From NCBI GenBank assembly GCA_022793565.1, contig JAAWDC010000126.1, forward strand, positions 1 through 5,878: DNA of 5,878 bases, in the 5' to 3' direction. Origin of the DNA: Bacilli bacterium (GTDB lineage Bacteria; Bacillota_I; Bacilli_A; RF39; UBA660). The notes under the pieces are model-generated. The model saw nothing but the letters and a program-made list of their open reading frames with translations, searched no databases and was not told the DNA's origin. Shown one piece after another: positions 1 through 5,878 of the stretch (position 1 is its first letter; each line of letters starts with the position of its first letter). Both the position numbers and the translations under genes were made by a program.

Positions 1-39
<39 letters not shown>

Positions 40-163
40 TAAGGGAGATAGGAAGGAAAAGGAGCCGTAAAGTATGAAAAAAGTAGTAAAAGAATAAAGA
101 AAAGATTATATAATTTTCCCATCGGTAATAGCATTGAAAAGGAAGCTTATAGAACAATGGTTC

Positions 164-192
164 TTTAAAAAAAAGGTCATATGTGATAGAAT
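164..192 (+). promoter_or_regulatory. Putative sigma-A promoter of the ABC-2 exporter operon
   Basis: A -10 box TAGAAT (187-192) is preceded by TG one base upstream (184-185), giving an extended -10 element. A weak -35 TTTAAA (164-169, 4 of 6 consensus bases) lies 17 bases upstream. Transcription would start near 199, leaving a leader of about 23 bases before the ATG at 222. A small inverted repeat (AGAAC at 151-155, GTTCT at 160-164) abuts the -35 box and might be a regulator site, but its arms are only 5 bp. In an A/T-rich region such matches arise easily, so the call is moderate. Confidence 0.45.
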
Positions 193-221
193 AAAAATAC
201 ATAAAATTTAGGAGGTCAGAA

Positions 222-980
222 ATGTTAAAAATTAAAGGATTAAAGAAAAAATTCATTCGATGTAATGCCAAAAAGCAAAAAGAAGAGTTTTATGCCGATA
301 ATGGTATTAGTTTTTCTGCAGAAGAAGGACAGATTGTAGGAATCTTAGGCCCTAATGGTGCAGGAAAAACAACTCTCCTTCGAATGATTGCAGGAATATT
401 AGAGCCAACAGAAGGAGAAATTGATTTTAACGGACTGAATTTTCAAAATGATGAGATTGAAATCAAAAAGCAAATTGCATACTTATCTGGAAATACTAAA
501 ATATATAATACGCTATCAACGTACGAATTACTAAATATGTGTTGTGATTTTTATGATGTTCCAGTAAACAAAAGAGAAAGGCGAATTAAAGAAATTTCTA
601 AGGCATTAGGTATGGAAGAAATTCTTTATAATAAAATAGCTAAACTTTCTACTGGACAAACTCAAAAAGTAAATATAGCACGTTGTATGGTTCATGATCC
701 AAAATATTATATCTTAGATGAGGCAACGAGTGGATTAGATATTATTTCCAGTCAAATTATCTTAGAGTTTATAAAAAAGGAAAAAGAAAAAGGGAAGACA
801 ATTCTTTACTCAACACATTATATGGAAGAGGCAGAAAACATATGTGATAATGTAATTATGATAAATAAAGGGGTTGTTATTAAAGAAGGAACTCCAGAAA
901 AAATAAAAAAAGATACTAAAACAACTAATTTAAGAGATGCCTTTTTTGCTTTAATTGGAGGTGTAAAAGATGAAAAATAA
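222..980 (+). CDS. ABC-2 type exporter ATPase subunit, NatA-like
   Basis: This is a 252-residue cytoplasmic ATPase that would power the membrane subunit encoded next. Walker A is GPNGAGKT (residues 43-50), the signature is LSTGQ (142-146), Walker B is YYILDE (162-167), the D-loop is SGLD (170-173) and the switch histidine is H199 in STH. The Q-loop region reads YLSGNTKIY (88-96) without the usual Gln, a form I associate with NatA-type sodium-extrusion ATPases. Length is close to Bacillus NatA (about 246 residues). The start is supported by AGGAGGT at 210-216, 5 bases before ATG. The gene overlaps its permease partner by 11 bases, implying translational coupling. The substrate is unproven: Na+ is the family precedent, but related ABC-2 pairs export other compounds, so no symbol is assigned. 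Confidence 0.9.
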   Translation: MLKIKGLKKKFIRCNAKKQKEEFYADNGISFSAEEGQIVGILGPNGAGKTTLLRMIAGILEPTEGEIDFNGLNFQNDEIEIKKQIAYLSGNTKIYNTLSTYELLNMCCDFYDVPVNKRERRIKEISKALGMEEILYNKIAKLSTGQTQKVNIARCMVHDPKYYILDEATSGLDIISSQIILEFIKKEKEKGKTILYSTHYMEEAENICDNVIMINKGVVIKEGTPEKIKKDTKTTNLRDAFFALIGGVKDEK

Positions 981-2118
981 AATCTTCCATATTCTAAAAA
1001 AAGAATTAAGAGAAATGTTCCGTGACAAAAAATCTCTTTCTATGATGTTAATTATACCAATCATGATTCCATTGTTAGTAATTGGAATGTCAGCCTTGTT
1101 TGAACTTCAAGTAAATAAACCTCAAAATCAATACAACACAATTGGTTTTGATTATGAATTTAGTGAAATAGAAAAGGAAATTGCCAAAGAATTGGGATTA
1201 GAAGTTATAACAGATCAAACTGAAAAACTAGAGAAAAAGTATCAAGAGGGGCAACTAGATCTATATGTAACAAAAAAAGGACAAGCATACACGATACATG
1301 GAAAGGATAACGAGGTCACAACCTATGCTTCTCGTTTGGTAGAAGATTATTTTGATGTCTATAAGGAATATCTCCAAACAGAATACTTAACAAATCAAGA
1401 AATCTCTGCAACAGAAATACTAAACATTATTCAAATCGAGAAAGACATTATAGAAACAGAAAGCTACTTTGTAAATTATATTACCAATTATGCCTTTTTA
1501 TTTATTATCATGGCGATTACAATATCTGCCACTTATCCAGCTACAGATGCAACAGCAGGTGAAAAAGAAAGAGGAACATTAGAAACGCTTTTAACCTTCC
1601 CAATATGTAGTAAAGATATTATTGTTGGAAAATTCCTAAGTGTTAGTATCTCTTCAATTATTACAGGAGTAATCAGCTTAATCTTAATGCTCATCTCTTT
1701 AGTTGTTGCTGGAAATATGTATGAAATCTATGAAGGGGTAGAAATGATGCTACCTGCTAGTAGTTTAATATTTGCAATTGTTGTAATTGTAGCATATTCT
1801 TTCTTGATCAGTGGATTATGTATTGCAATCGCAAGTAAGTCTAAAACGTTTAAAGAAGCACAAAGTGCATTAACACCAATTACTTTTATTTCCTTCTTTC
1901 CAGGAATGATTGCATTTATGATTAAAATAGAAACAAGTGCTGTTCTAGCATTAATTCCATTTTTAAATTTCTCTTTACTATTTACAGAGATCACAAATGG
2001 AAAAGTAGATTATTTAAATATTGGATTAATGATACTATCTACAATAATTGTAATTGCCGTTGTTTTAGGAATTATAATTAAACAATACAAATCAGAAAAA
2101 GTTTTATTTTCTGAATAA
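970..2118 (+). CDS. ABC-2 type exporter permease subunit, NatB-like
   Basis: This 382-residue integral membrane protein is the partner of the upstream ATPase. The N-terminus is cytoplasmic and charged (KKELREMFRDKKS, 10-22), followed by a first membrane helix (about 24-45), a large polar loop (about 46-170), and then about five more hydrophobic segments (roughly 171-190, 222-247, 266-288, 303-338 and 350-370). The motif GEKERGTLETLL (197-208) after the second helix is characteristic of NatB/ABC-2 permeases and precedes the coupling region. Length matches Bacillus NatB (about 386 residues). GGAGGTG at 957-963, inside the end of the ATPase gene, sits 6 bases before ATG. A terminator follows 11 bases after the stop codon, so the operon is just these two genes. 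Family precedent is Na+ extrusion; the substrate here is unknown. Confidence 0.88.
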   Translation: MKNKIFHILKKELREMFRDKKSLSMMLIIPIMIPLLVIGMSALFELQVNKPQNQYNTIGFDYEFSEIEKEIAKELGLEVITDQTEKLEKKYQEGQLDLYVTKKGQAYTIHGKDNEVTTYASRLVEDYFDVYKEYLQTEYLTNQEISATEILNIIQIEKDIIETESYFVNYITNYAFLFIIMAITISATYPATDATAGEKERGTLETLLTFPICSKDIIVGKFLSVSISSIITGVISLILMLISLVVAGNMYEIYEGVEMMLPASSLIFAIVVIVAYSFLISGLCIAIASKSKTFKEAQSALTPITFISFFPGMIAFMIKIETSAVLALIPFLNFSLLFTEITNGKVDYLNIGLMILSTIIVIAVVLGIIIKQYKSEKVLFSE

Positions 2119-2128
2119 AGTATAATCA

Positions 2129-2169
2129 AAAAAGTGTTTTAGATTTACTGTGAGTCTAAAGCACTTTTT
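2129..2169 (+). terminator. Rho-independent terminator after the ABC-2 exporter operon
   Basis: An inverted repeat with a core left arm at 2134-2147 and right arm at 2151-2164 contains a few G-U pairs. It is extended by an A run on the left (2129-2133) pairing with the T run on the right (2165-2169). The near-complete stem followed by U residues is a typical intrinsic terminator, and the A run could also make it work for the opposite strand. It lies directly after the permease stop and upstream of the promoter of the next gene. Confidence 0.88.
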
Positions 2170-2205
2170 AGTATTTAAAAATATCACATAGAAAAAAAGA
2201 AGAGC

Positions 2206-2234
2206 TTTCGTTCATTCACCTATTTTGCTATAAT
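2206..2234 (+). promoter_or_regulatory. Extended -10 promoter of the SDR gene
   Basis: A perfect TATAAT (2229-2234) is preceded by TG at 2226-2227, forming an extended -10 element (TG-C-TATAAT). The hexamer at 17 bases upstream, TTTCGT (2206-2211), is a poor -35, which fits promoters that rely on the extended -10. The predicted start near 2241 nearly coincides with the Shine-Dalgarno sequence (AGAGGGAG, 2242-2249), so the leader would be very short, about 15 bases. Confidence 0.6.
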
Positions 2235-2255
2235 ATAAAGAAGAGGGAGATTAAA

Positions 2256-2954
2256 ATGGAAAAGATTATAATTGTCAGCGGTGGTGCTAATGGACTGGGT
2301 TATGAACTAGTCAAACAGCTGATTGAAAAAGATTATATTGTATGTTCTATCGATTTTGACAGTCAAAAGTTAAATAAAATAGAGAATGAATTTAATAAAA
2401 ACTATTATTCCTTTTGTGGAGACATATCAGATGAAACATTTGTCCAAAAAACTATAGAGAAAATCAGTTCCTTTGGAAAAATTTATGGACTCATCAATAA
2501 TGCAGGAGAACCTTCTTTCAAAATGCCAAAAGATTATAAGAAAGAGGATATTGAACGCTGTTTCAAAGGGTTAGAAGGGATGATCTTATTATCAGCAAAT
2601 GTATTAAGAAAAGTAGAAGAATCAGATCTCAAAATAGTGAACATAATGTCTTCTGCAGCCCTTCGAGGAAATAGTAATGAGAGTGTTTATTGCGCAACTA
2701 AATGGGGAGAAAAAGGATATACAGAAAGTTTAAAGGCAGCTTATAAGGGAACAAGCGTTAAGATTATTGGCGTATACCCAGGAGGAATTAATACAGACTT
2801 TTATAAGAACAGTAGAGACTATGTCACTTTGGAAAAACAGCAAACATTCATGGACGCAAAAGAGGTGGCAAGCATTATAATCTCTAATGTTTTCAACGAC
2901 CTAAACTTAACAGTTACTGATCTAATAATTGAAAGAAATCAATCTAAGAAATAA
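2256..2954 (+). CDS. Short-chain dehydrogenase/reductase (SDR) family oxidoreductase
   Basis: This is a 232-residue soluble NAD(P)-dependent oxidoreductase with a single Rossmann domain. The cofactor loop is GGANGLG (9-15). D33 after the second strand suggests NAD(H) preference, the GDISD segment (55-59) contacts adenine in the family, and NNAG is at 81-84. Catalytic Ser132 or Ser133 (MSS), Tyr145 and Lys149 (YxxxK) are present, followed by PGG (175-177). The usual Asn of the catalytic tetrad (vNlxG motif) appears replaced, as the matching stretch reads GLEG (105-108). Length is typical or slightly short for classical SDRs. The ATG is supported by AGAGGGAG 6 bases upstream. The gene stands alone between its own promoter and a terminator-like hairpin, so context gives no substrate. 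The family call is secure; the specific reaction is unknown. Confidence 0.88.
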   Translation: MEKIIIVSGGANGLGYELVKQLIEKDYIVCSIDFDSQKLNKIENEFNKNYYSFCGDISDETFVQKTIEKISSFGKIYGLINNAGEPSFKMPKDYKKEDIERCFKGLEGMILLSANVLRKVEESDLKIVNIMSSAALRGNSNESVYCATKWGEKGYTESLKAAYKGTSVKIIGVYPGGINTDFYKNSRDYVTLEKQQTFMDAKEVASIIISNVFNDLNLTVTDLIIERNQSKK

Positions 2955-2970
2955 ATAAGATATTGCAAGG

Positions 2971-3001
2971 AAAAAGAAAGTGATCATTCATTTTCTTTTT
3001 T
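2971..3001 (+). terminator. Terminator-like hairpin after the SDR gene
   Basis: Left arm 2971-2983 (AAAAAGAAAGTGA) pairs with right arm 2988-3000 (TCATTTTCTTTTT) with one G-U pair and a 4-base TCAT loop, ending in a T run. The 13-bp stem is long but A/T-rich, with few G-C pairs, so it would be weaker than the terminator at 2129-2169. Its place 16 bases after the stop codon supports the call. The paired A and T tracts make it potentially bidirectional. Confidence 0.65.
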
Positions 3002-3033
3002 AACTAGAAAATAGCAAAGAAACAGAAAATTAA

Positions 3034-3053
3034 TATACTTATGGAGAAGGAGG
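3034..3053 (+). promoter_or_regulatory. Strong ribosome binding site and weak -10 candidate before the glycosylase gene
   Basis: AAGGAGG (3047-3053) lies 4 bases before the ATG at 3058 and fixes that start. A possible -10 box TATACT (3034-3039) is nearby, but no convincing -35 exists at 16-18 bases upstream, so the promoter part is tentative. Transcription could instead come by read-through of the weak hairpin at 2971-3001. Confidence 0.4.
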
Positions 3054-3057
3054 ATTT

Positions 3058-3558
3058 ATGAAAATTATTCATCCATTAGAACCAATTTATGACAAAGACT
3101 CTAAGGTTTTAATATTAGGGAGTATGCCTTCAGTAAAATCAAGAGAAGTAGGTTTTTATTATGGACATCCACAAAATCGGTTTTGGAAAACATTAGGAAA
3201 AGTCTACAACGAAAATATTGGAGAATCTAAGGAATCAAAGATAGAATTCTTAAAAAGGCATCATATTGCCTTATTTGATGTTCTAAAAAGTTGTGAAATT
3301 GAGGGGTCGAAAGATCAATCGATTAAAAATCCACAGCCAAACAATTTACTTCCTATTCTAAAAAATAGTTCCATTCAAACAATTTTTACAACGGGAAAAA
3401 AGGCCGATCAACTATATCAAAAATACTGTTATCCTAAAACAAAAATAAAAGCGATTTGTCTTCCTAGTACATCTCCTTGTAATTGTCCAAAAGGGATTGA
3501 AGAAAAATTAGAGATGGAATATCAAAAGATTCGTTTGTTTTCAGAAGATAGTGAGTAA
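3058..3558 (+). CDS. Hypoxanthine-DNA glycosylase (UDG superfamily, family 6-like)
   Basis: This 166-residue base-excision repair enzyme is predicted to remove deaminated bases, chiefly hypoxanthine from deoxyinosine, from DNA in the cytoplasm. The uracil-DNA glycosylase fold signature LGSMPS (20-25) is followed by YGHPQNRFW (35-43), whose HPxNxFW pattern marks the DNA-deoxyinosine glycosylase group. FTTGKKA (110-116) and LPSTSPCN (135-142) match the later conserved blocks, the last being the counterpart of the DNA-intercalating motif 2. Length is typical (about 160-165). The SPCNC stretch with two Cys differs from the small residues I would expect there. The gene appears monocistronic and has no functional link to either neighbour. 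The UDG-superfamily call is firm; the substrate comes from family knowledge. A Mug/TDG-like G:T or G:U specificity is the main alternative. Confidence 0.85.
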   Translation: MKIIHPLEPIYDKDSKVLILGSMPSVKSREVGFYYGHPQNRFWKTLGKVYNENIGESKESKIEFLKRHHIALFDVLKSCEIEGSKDQSIKNPQPNNLLPILKNSSIQTIFTTGKKADQLYQKYCYPKTKIKAICLPSTSPCNCPKGIEEKLEMEYQKIRLFSEDSE

Positions 3559-3571
3559 TAAAAAGAAAATA

Positions 3572-3601
3572 TTGACATATGACAAGGTGTCATCATATAA
3601 T
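3572..3601 (+). promoter_or_regulatory. Consensus sigma-A promoter of the tetR-ABC exporter operon
   Basis: A perfect -35 TTGACA (3572-3577) and perfect -10 TATAAT (3596-3601) are separated by 18 bases. Predicted transcription start is near 3608. Such a strong core promoter would be highly active unless repressed, and two matching palindromes overlap it, fitting repressor control. The tetR ribosome binding site AGAGGTGG (3627-3634) follows 3 bases before the ATG. Confidence 0.9.
3579..3593 (+). promoter_or_regulatory. Putative TetR operator O1, within the promoter spacer
   Basis: The perfect inverted repeat ATGACA-AGG-TGTCAT has 6-bp arms and a 3-base centre and lies entirely between the -35 and -10 boxes. 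Occupancy would block RNA polymerase. Another TGACA, in the same orientation as the left half-site, is part of the -35 box itself (3573-3577), 7 bases upstream. TetR-family proteins usually bind such palindromes next to their own genes; assignment to the adjacent regulator is inference. Confidence 0.82.
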
Positions 3602-3608
3602 GTAAAAG

Positions 3609-3625
3609 TATGACAGTTTGTCATA
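3609..3625 (+). promoter_or_regulatory. Putative TetR operator O2, just after the transcription start
   Basis: The perfect inverted repeat TATGACA-GTT-TGTCATA has 7-bp arms and a 3-base centre, with the same core as O1. Centres are 31 bp apart (3586 and 3617), close to three helical turns, which would put two repressor dimers on the same face of the DNA. It lies at about +1 to +18 and directly abuts the ribosome binding site, so it could hinder both initiation and early elongation. Confidence 0.82.
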
Positions 3626-3637
3626 AAGAGGTGGTTT

Positions 3638-4255
3638 ATGCCAACAAAAACATTTCTCAATTTACCGGAAGAAAAGCAAAAAAATCTAATTACTGCAAGC
3701 GAAAAAGAGTTTGCTAAGAAAGATTTTTCATCAAGTTCAATTAATCAAATTATTCAAGATGCAGGTATTTCCAGAGGTAGTTTCTATATGTATTTTAAAG
3801 ACAAAGAAGATCTCTACTTTTATGTTCTTGAAAGACATTTAATGAAAATATATCAGGAGTTACTCCAGTATATTGACCTACATCATGGAGACTTTATCGC
3901 AGCCTTTGACGAAATGCATGAAAGAATAATTGTATCATGCCTAAAAGAGGATCAAAGTTTTATTAAAAATGTATTTTTAAATATGCGTTTTGCAACAGAA
4001 AAAAAGATGATCCAAAAGCCACCTGAAGATGTAATTAGGAAAAATTGTCGGGAGTTATTGGCCCATATTGACCGAACTCTATATAATTATGAAGAAAGTG
4101 AGGCACTACTAGATGCCTTTTCTTTAGTAATGCTAATTACGATGAGTTCTGTGGTTTATACATTGATGAATCCAGAAAAAAGAAAAAGACAAAAAGAAAA
4201 TTATGATCGAAGATTAGAAATTATTAGATCAGGAATGTTAAGAAAGGAGAAATAG
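3638..4255 (+). CDS. TetR/AcrR family transcriptional regulator, likely repressor of the downstream exporter
   Basis: This 205-residue regulator carries an N-terminal TetR DNA-binding domain (about 10-60). Its helix-turn-helix runs through INQIIQDAGISRGSFYMYF (35-53), followed by KDKEDLYFYVL (54-64), the family's conserved helix-4 region. The C-terminal part (about 70-200) is an all-helical ligand-binding and dimer domain, divergent as usual, so the inducer cannot be read from sequence. ATG is preceded by AGAGGTGG. The stop codon (4253-4255) is one base before the start of the ABC exporter gene, so the two are co-transcribed. Two matched palindromes cover the promoter. The likely role is an autorepressor that lifts repression when it binds a compound, often a substrate of the cognate efflux pump. 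Family call is secure; the regulated target and ligand are inferred. Confidence 0.93.
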   Translation: MPTKTFLNLPEEKQKNLITASEKEFAKKDFSSSSINQIIQDAGISRGSFYMYFKDKEDLYFYVLERHLMKIYQELLQYIDLHHGDFIAAFDEMHERIIVSCLKEDQSFIKNVFLNMRFATEKKMIQKPPEDVIRKNCRELLAHIDRTLYNYEESEALLDAFSLVMLITMSSVVYTLMNPEKRKRQKENYDRRLEIIRSGMLRKEK

Positions 4256-4256
4256 A

Positions 4257-5878
4257 ATGTTTAAAATATTTAGTTACTTAAAGAAGTCAATTCTTCCTAT
4301 ATTTTTGATTATAGGTTTGCTAGTTGTAATGGCGATTTGTGATCTAACATTACCAGATTATACATCCAGAATTATCAATGTTGGTGTACAACAAGGAGGA
4401 ATAGAGGAAGTTGCTCCAAAAGCCATTCTAAAAAAATCTTTAGAGGAGATACTACTTTTTACAGACCCTAAGGAGCAAAAAGAAATTCTAAAACAATACA
4501 AATTAATCAGCAAAGATACTCTAACGGAAAAAGAGTATAAAAAATTAGTGAAGAAATATCCGAAGTTAAAAGAGGATGAAATTTATTTGCGAAAGGATAT
4601 TTCAAAAGAAACGGAAGAGAAGATAGAAACAATACTAACGCAGCCCATGTTAATACACTATATGCTAGCATCAAACACTGAAGAAGGAAAAGCGATTCAA
4701 GAGAAAATAAGAGAATCTTTTCCAGATCAATTAAAAAACACACCAATTTTAGAAGTACTAAAAATGATGCCAGAAGAAGAACTTGTTAAAATGAGAGAAA
4801 GCTTTAAGGAACAACTGAAGAATTTGCCAGAATCTATCAGTGTGCAGAGTGCGATTATTTCAGTGAAAGCAGAGTATCAAAACCTAGGAATGAATACAGA
4901 TCAAATTCAAACAAACTATATATTTAGTGCAGGGGCTAAAATGCTTGGAATCGCTCTTTTAAATATGGCATTAGCCATTCTAGTAGGATTCTTTGGAGCA
5001 AGAACTGCAGCAAGGCTTGCAAGAGATTTAAGAAATGCTGTATTTGAAAAAACAATGAAGTTTGGAACAACAGAGTTCAAACAATTTGGAGTAGCTTCTT
5101 TGATTACTCGTACTACTAATGATATACAACAAGTTCAAATGGTAATGGTATTTACCCTTCGAATCCTTTTCTATGCACCGATCATCGGAATTGGTGGGGT
5201 ATTTAAAGCGATGGATGCCAATAGCTCAATGGCTTGGATTATTGCCTTAGCAGTATTCTCGATTATGGCACTAATGCTGTTGATGTTTGTCCTAGTAATG
5301 CCCAAATTTAAGGTTGTTCAAAAACTGATCGATCGTCTAAACCAAGTAACAAGAGAAATTTTAAGTGGAATTCCTGTAATTCGTGCATTTAGTAATCAGA
5401 AAAAAGAAGAAAAGCGATTTGATGAGGCCAATCAAAATCTAAGAAAAACAACTTTGTTTGTCGATCGTGCAATGACTGTACTAATGCCAACAATTATGTT
5501 TATTATGAATGCAATTAGTATACTAATTATTTGGAAAGGTGCTTACGGAATTGATAGTGGTGCAATGCAAGTTGGTGATATGCTTGCCTTTATTCAATAT
5601 ACAATGCAAATCGTAATGGCATTCTTAATGGTTTCTATGTTCTCCATTATGTTTCCAAGAGCCAATGTTTCTGCCAATCGTATTGCAGAAATTCTAAAAA
5701 CAAAACCAGCAGTAACAGAAGTGGAACGTCCAAAAACATTTAGTAAGAGAGTACAAGGATTAGTTGAATTTAAGAATGTAAATTTCAAGTATCCAGATTC
5801 TGATGAAGATGTTTTAACCGATATAACATTTACTATAGAGCCAGGGAAAACAACGGCATTTATTGGATCAACAGGAAG
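4257..5878 (+). CDS. ABC exporter with fused membrane and ATPase domains (partial, 3' end beyond window)
   Basis: The first 540 residues are visible and open without interruption; the end lies outside. The first membrane helix is about 11-30, then a polar, Lys/Glu-rich stretch (about 45-220) that should be extracytoplasmic. Further membrane helices are about 226-247, 299-318, 325-348, 404-427 and 440-465, giving the six-helix exporter core. FKQFGVASLITRTTNDIQQV (274-293) and ILSGIPVIRAF (368-378) are typical of type IV (MDR/MsbA-like) exporters. The nucleotide-binding domain begins near 500, with A-loop Tyr512 and the start of Walker A at IGSTG (536-540), where the window stops. AAGGAGA (4244-4250) inside the tetR end supports the start. 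Its position behind a TetR gene suggests drug or metabolite efflux. Such proteins often pair with a second half-transporter, which could lie downstream; that is inference. Confidence 0.92.
   Translation, partial: MFKIFSYLKKSILPIFLIIGLLVVMAICDLTLPDYTSRIINVGVQQGGIEEVAPKAILKKSLEEILLFTDPKEQKEILKQYKLISKDTLTEKEYKKLVKKYPKLKEDEIYLRKDISKETEEKIETILTQPMLIHYMLASNTEEGKAIQEKIRESFPDQLKNTPILEVLKMMPEEELVKMRESFKEQLKNLPESISVQSAIISVKAEYQNLGMNTDQIQTNYIFSAGAKMLGIALLNMALAILVGFFGARTAARLARDLRNAVFEKTMKFGTTEFKQFGVASLITRTTNDIQQVQMVMVFTLRILFYAPIIGIGGVFKAMDANSSMAWIIALAVFSIMALMLLMFVLVMPKFKVVQKLIDRLNQVTREILSGIPVIRAFSNQKKEEKRFDEANQNLRKTTLFVDRAMTVLMPTIMFIMNAISILIIWKGAYGIDSGAMQVGDMLAFIQYTMQIVMAFLMVSMFSIMFPRANVSANRIAEILKTKPAVTEVERPKTFSKRVQGLVEFKNVNFKYPDSDEDVLTDITFTIEPGKTTAFIGSTG

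Noticed and set aside
74..97. ATG-initiated 7-codon frame (MKKVVKE) upstream of the first gene
   Set aside because: It is very short, with no fitting ribosome binding site spacing and no leader-peptide logic such as repeated regulatory codons or an attenuator hairpin.
1728..1994. Open frame of 88 codons on the - strand
   Set aside because: It lies wholly inside the permease gene opposite a well-supported membrane protein and has no recognisable domain; an antisense shadow.
2119..2255. Possible small RNA or riboswitch between the permease and SDR genes
   Set aside because: The only structure is the intrinsic terminator at 2129-2169; the rest is A-rich sequence and a short promoter region with no room for an aptamer.
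3559..3571. Possible terminator between the glycosylase gene and the tetR promoter
   Set aside because: Only A-rich sequence is present, with no inverted repeat before the -35 box; some read-through into the tetR operon is possible.
4507..4746. Open frame of 79 codons on the - strand, hydrophobic translation
   Set aside because: It is antisense to the Lys/Glu-rich loop of the ABC exporter; AAA/GAA-type codons read backwards give Phe/Leu/Ser-rich translation, which explains the apparent hydrophobicity.
5594..5788. Open frame of 64 codons on the - strand
   Set aside because: It is antisense to the conserved sixth membrane helix and linker of the ABC exporter; no independent support.

Overview
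The window is AT-rich, with A/T-heavy codon use, TAA/TAG stops, strong AGGAGG-type ribosome binding sites and compact operons. This points to a low-GC Bacillota (Firmicutes) bacterium. Gene types fit a clostridial or erysipelotrichial gut-type lineage, but genus cannot be fixed from sequence alone. All genes lie on the + strand. The first 39 bases are a near-pure C tract (33 C, one G, five C), foreign to this composition and probably a contig-end artefact.

Region 1 (about 160-2170) is a two-gene operon for a NatAB-like ABC-2 exporter: an ATPase (222-980) overlapping by 11 bases a permease (970-2118). It has a plausible extended -10 promoter upstream and a strong intrinsic terminator after it. 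Region 2 (2206-3001) is a single short-chain dehydrogenase/reductase gene with its own promoter and a terminator-like hairpin. Its catalytic Ser/Tyr/Lys are present, but the Asn of the classical tetrad appears replaced. Region 3 (3047-3558) is a small DNA-repair gene of the hypoxanthine-DNA glycosylase branch of the uracil-DNA glycosylase superfamily.

Region 4 (3572-5878, running off the window) is the most informative part. A TetR-family repressor gene (3638-4255) is followed after 1 base by a large ABC exporter gene with fused membrane and ATPase domains (4257 onward, cut inside the Walker A motif). Their promoter has consensus -35 and -10 boxes. One ATGACA-N3-TGTCAT palindrome sits between the boxes and a second sits just after the predicted transcription start, 31 bp away centre to centre. 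The simplest reading is a self-repressed, drug- or metabolite-inducible efflux operon. The exporter has an unusually long, charged, probably extracytoplasmic insertion of about 165 residues between its first two membrane helices.

No tRNA, rRNA, CRISPR array, insertion sequence or phage feature was seen. Nothing here is clearly a new type of system. The best leads are the twin-operator promoter and the exporter's large external loop.
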